A stretch of DNA of 64,000 nucleotides from Burkholderia pseudomultivorans (lineage in GTDB: Bacteria; Pseudomonadota; Gammaproteobacteria; Burkholderiales; Burkholderiaceae), in contig NZ_CP013378.1 in the NCBI RefSeq assembly GCF_001718415.1, positions 1,984,001 through 2,048,000 on the forward strand, written 5' to 3'. A program made the translations under genes and the position numbers. The notes below the pieces were generated by a model. The model was not told where the DNA came from, made no database searches, and worked only from the letters and a program-made list of their open reading frames with translations. Within the stretch, counting starts at the first letter, position 1; every line of letters begins with the position of its first letter. This document shows positions 62,749 through 64,000 of the stretch, piece after piece.

Positions 62749-63377
62749 TCGCCGCATTGCTGGCCGCAAGCCTGTTAGGAGCGAGCATGACCGCCGATCC
62801 CGTCACCGTTGCGCAGACCCATTTCGAACACATCCGCTCGTATCGCGCGACGATCCGTTCGTCGTCGCGCAGCGGCGAGCGCACCGAAATGCACTATGCG
62901 TACCTGAAACCCGGCTTTGTCCGGATGGATTTCGTCGAACCGCATCGCGGCGCGGTGCTCAAGTACGACCCGGACGACGGCAAGGTGCGGCTTCGTCCGT
63001 TCGGCGAACATACGCTGCCGGCGTTGACGCTGTCGCCGGCCAACCCGCTGGTGCGCGATCGCAGCGGCCATCGGGTCGACCGGTCGGACGTCGGCGAATT
63101 GCTGCGCAACGTCCACGCGCTGCAACAGGGCGGCGCGACGGTGACCGAGGGCGAGGAGACCGTCGGCGGCCGCGCCGCGCTGCGCGTGTCGGTGACGGGT
63201 GCGCCCGCGCACGCGGTCGACGGCGTGCATCGTTACCGGCTGTGGCTCGACACGCAGGACGGTTTCCCGCTGAAGGTCGTCAGCTTCGCCGGCGACGACG
63301 ACCGGCCGCTCGAAACCGTGACGCTCGACGACGTCGAGATCGACGTCGCGTTTCCCGATCGTTTCTTCGCACCCTGA
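62745..63377 (+). CDS. DUF1571/LolA-like exported protein
   Basis: A 210-residue protein, with a short hydrophobic signal ('MIAALLAASLLGASMTADP') and then a half-barrel pattern ('AQTHFEHIRSYRATIRSSSRSGERTEMHYAYLKPGFVRMDFVEPHRGAVLKYDPDDGKVRLRPF') like outer-membrane lipoprotein carrier or DUF1571 proteins. Lipid or hydrophobic ligand binding is a reasonable guess. Translationally coupled to the cupredoxin gene (ATGA overlap). Confidence 0.7.
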   Translation: MIAALLAASLLGASMTADPVTVAQTHFEHIRSYRATIRSSSRSGERTEMHYAYLKPGFVRMDFVEPHRGAVLKYDPDDGKVRLRPFGEHTLPALTLSPANPLVRDRSGHRVDRSDVGELLRNVHALQQGGATVTEGEETVGGRAALRVSVTGAPAHAVDGVHRYRLWLDTQDGFPLKVVSFAGDDDRPLETVTLDDVEIDVAFPDRFFAP

Positions 63378-63414
63378 TTTCGCGACACGACGGATGTGGC
63401 GCGCCGGAGGCGGC

Positions 63415-63930
63415 ATGGCGGAATACCGGTTCTCGACGACGTGGCGCGTCGACGCGCCGCTCGCGGCGGTCTGGGACGCGATCTACCAGGTCGACCGCTG
63501 GCCCGACTGGTGGAAGGGCGCGGTGCGCACCGTCGAGCTCGAGCCGGGCGACGCGCGCGGCGTCGGCGCGCTGCATCGCTATACGTGGAAAGGCGCGCTG
63601 CCATACCGGCTGAGCTTCGACATGCGCGTGCGGCGCGTCGAGCCGCCGCATACGCTGGAAGGGCGCGCGAGCGGCGCGATCGAAGGCGACGGCCGCTGGC
63701 GCTTCGCCGCCGACGGCGCCGGCACCGTCGTGCGCTACGACTGGCACATCCGCACGCAGGCGCGCTGGATGAACTGGCTGGAGCCGATCGCGCGGCCGGT
63801 ATTCAAATGGAATCACGACGTCGTGATGCGCGAAGGCGCGAAAGGGCTCGCGCGCCTGCTGGGCGCGACGGTCGAGAGCGACGGCCGGATCTACCGGCCC
63901 GTCGCGGGCGCCGGCTGCGCCGAGTCGTGA
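63415..63930 (+). CDS. SRPBCC-family (START-like) protein
   Basis: A 171-residue protein with the polyketide cyclase/dehydrase pattern: 'YRFSTTWRVDAPLAAVWDAIYQVDRWPDWWKGAVRTVELEPGD' and 'GTVVRYDWHIRTQARWMNWLEPIARPVFKWNHDVVMREGAKGLARLL'. GGAGG precedes the ATG at 63415, which is why a start seven codons upstream was not used. It is third in the run with the cupredoxin and LolA-like genes, 37 bp after the latter. The ligand is unknown. Confidence 0.85.
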   Translation: MAEYRFSTTWRVDAPLAAVWDAIYQVDRWPDWWKGAVRTVELEPGDARGVGALHRYTWKGALPYRLSFDMRVRRVEPPHTLEGRASGAIEGDGRWRFAADGAGTVVRYDWHIRTQARWMNWLEPIARPVFKWNHDVVMREGAKGLARLLGATVESDGRIYRPVAGAGCAES

Positions 63931-63943
63931 GCGCGTCGCGCGC

Positions 63944-64000
63944 TCAGCGCGCGTAAGCCATCACCGCGCCGTCGACGACGAGCGCGACGCGTTCGCCGAC
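63944..64000 (-). CDS. C-terminal end of a gene running off the window
   Basis: The last 18 codons of a minus-strand frame ('VGERVALVVDGAVMAYAR' then stop) reach the window edge. Codon use is Burkholderia-like. The gene is convergent with the SRPBCC gene. Too little is present to name it. Confidence 0.5.
   Translation of the reverse strand, partial: VGERVALVVDGAVMAYAR

Overview
The window is GC-rich chromosomal DNA with the gene content and codon bias of a Burkholderia, most likely of the Burkholderia cepacia complex. The basis is the tol-pal/tRNA-Lys arrangement, the poly(3-hydroxybutyrate) oligomer hydrolase, the aromatic catabolic genes and the many LysR/IclR/AraC regulators. No phage integrase, insertion sequence, CRISPR array or rRNA is visible. 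It reads as core and semi-accessory chromosome, not an island.

Layout. 0.2-6.6 kb: a YiaA-type membrane protein, then on the minus strand ybgC-tolQRAB-pal-cpoB ending in tRNA-Lys. 6.7-9.6 kb: a YdfG-type dehydrogenase, then glyA preceded by a clear ZTP (pfl-motif) riboswitch, then nrdR. 9.7-12.6 kb: five overlapping minor-pilin genes. 12.7-15 kb: a YqjD/YqjE/DUF3318-like envelope-stress trio and a 1-Cys peroxiredoxin. 15-17.2 kb: glutaryl-CoA dehydrogenase divergent from an IclR regulator, with a 17-bp inverted repeat between them. 17.3-24.4 kb: a degenerate EAL-domain gene divergent from a five-gene run (FAD hydroxylase, DUF2783 coupling protein, aromatic-acid transporter, hmgA, fahA). That run matches the 3-hydroxyphenylacetate/homogentisate route but has no maleylacetoacetate isomerase. 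24.5-36.2 kb: scattered transporters, bluB, a D-lactate dehydrogenase with a LysR gene, an aminotransferase with an AraC gene, and an orphan MbcA/ParS-like protein. 36.5-41.2 kb: xdhABC, with an XdhC that lacks the usual N-terminal domain. 41.2-45.7 kb: a SnoaL-like protein, LysR, a DsbA-fold isomerase, an orphan TAXI receptor and a BON protein. 45.8-50.4 kb: a 3-hydroxybutyrate oligomer hydrolase and an S10 carboxypeptidase lipoprotein. 50.5-53.9 kb: TauE/SafE, DHA2 efflux and FrnE-like genes. 54.0-58.3 kb: a dauR/dauB/ABC receptor/DadA-like cluster for amino-acid (probably D-amino-acid) use, with two GTCTA-N3-TAGAC palindromes in the divergent promoter region. 58.7-61.9 kb: a secreted 1035-residue repeat protein with 44-residue (132-bp) tandem repeats behind a convincing sigma-54 promoter. 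62.3-63.9 kb: a compact cupredoxin / LolA-like / SRPBCC run.

The most unusual object is the sigma-54-preceded repeat protein. Its mature chain has almost no charged and no aromatic or cysteine residues, and some of its DNA repeats are identical, so its length probably varies between strains. The other strong non-coding signals are the ZTP riboswitch of glyA, the IclR-type operator at gcdH and the paired palindromes in the dau-like cluster. All functional names come from reading motifs and synteny by eye; no search was run.
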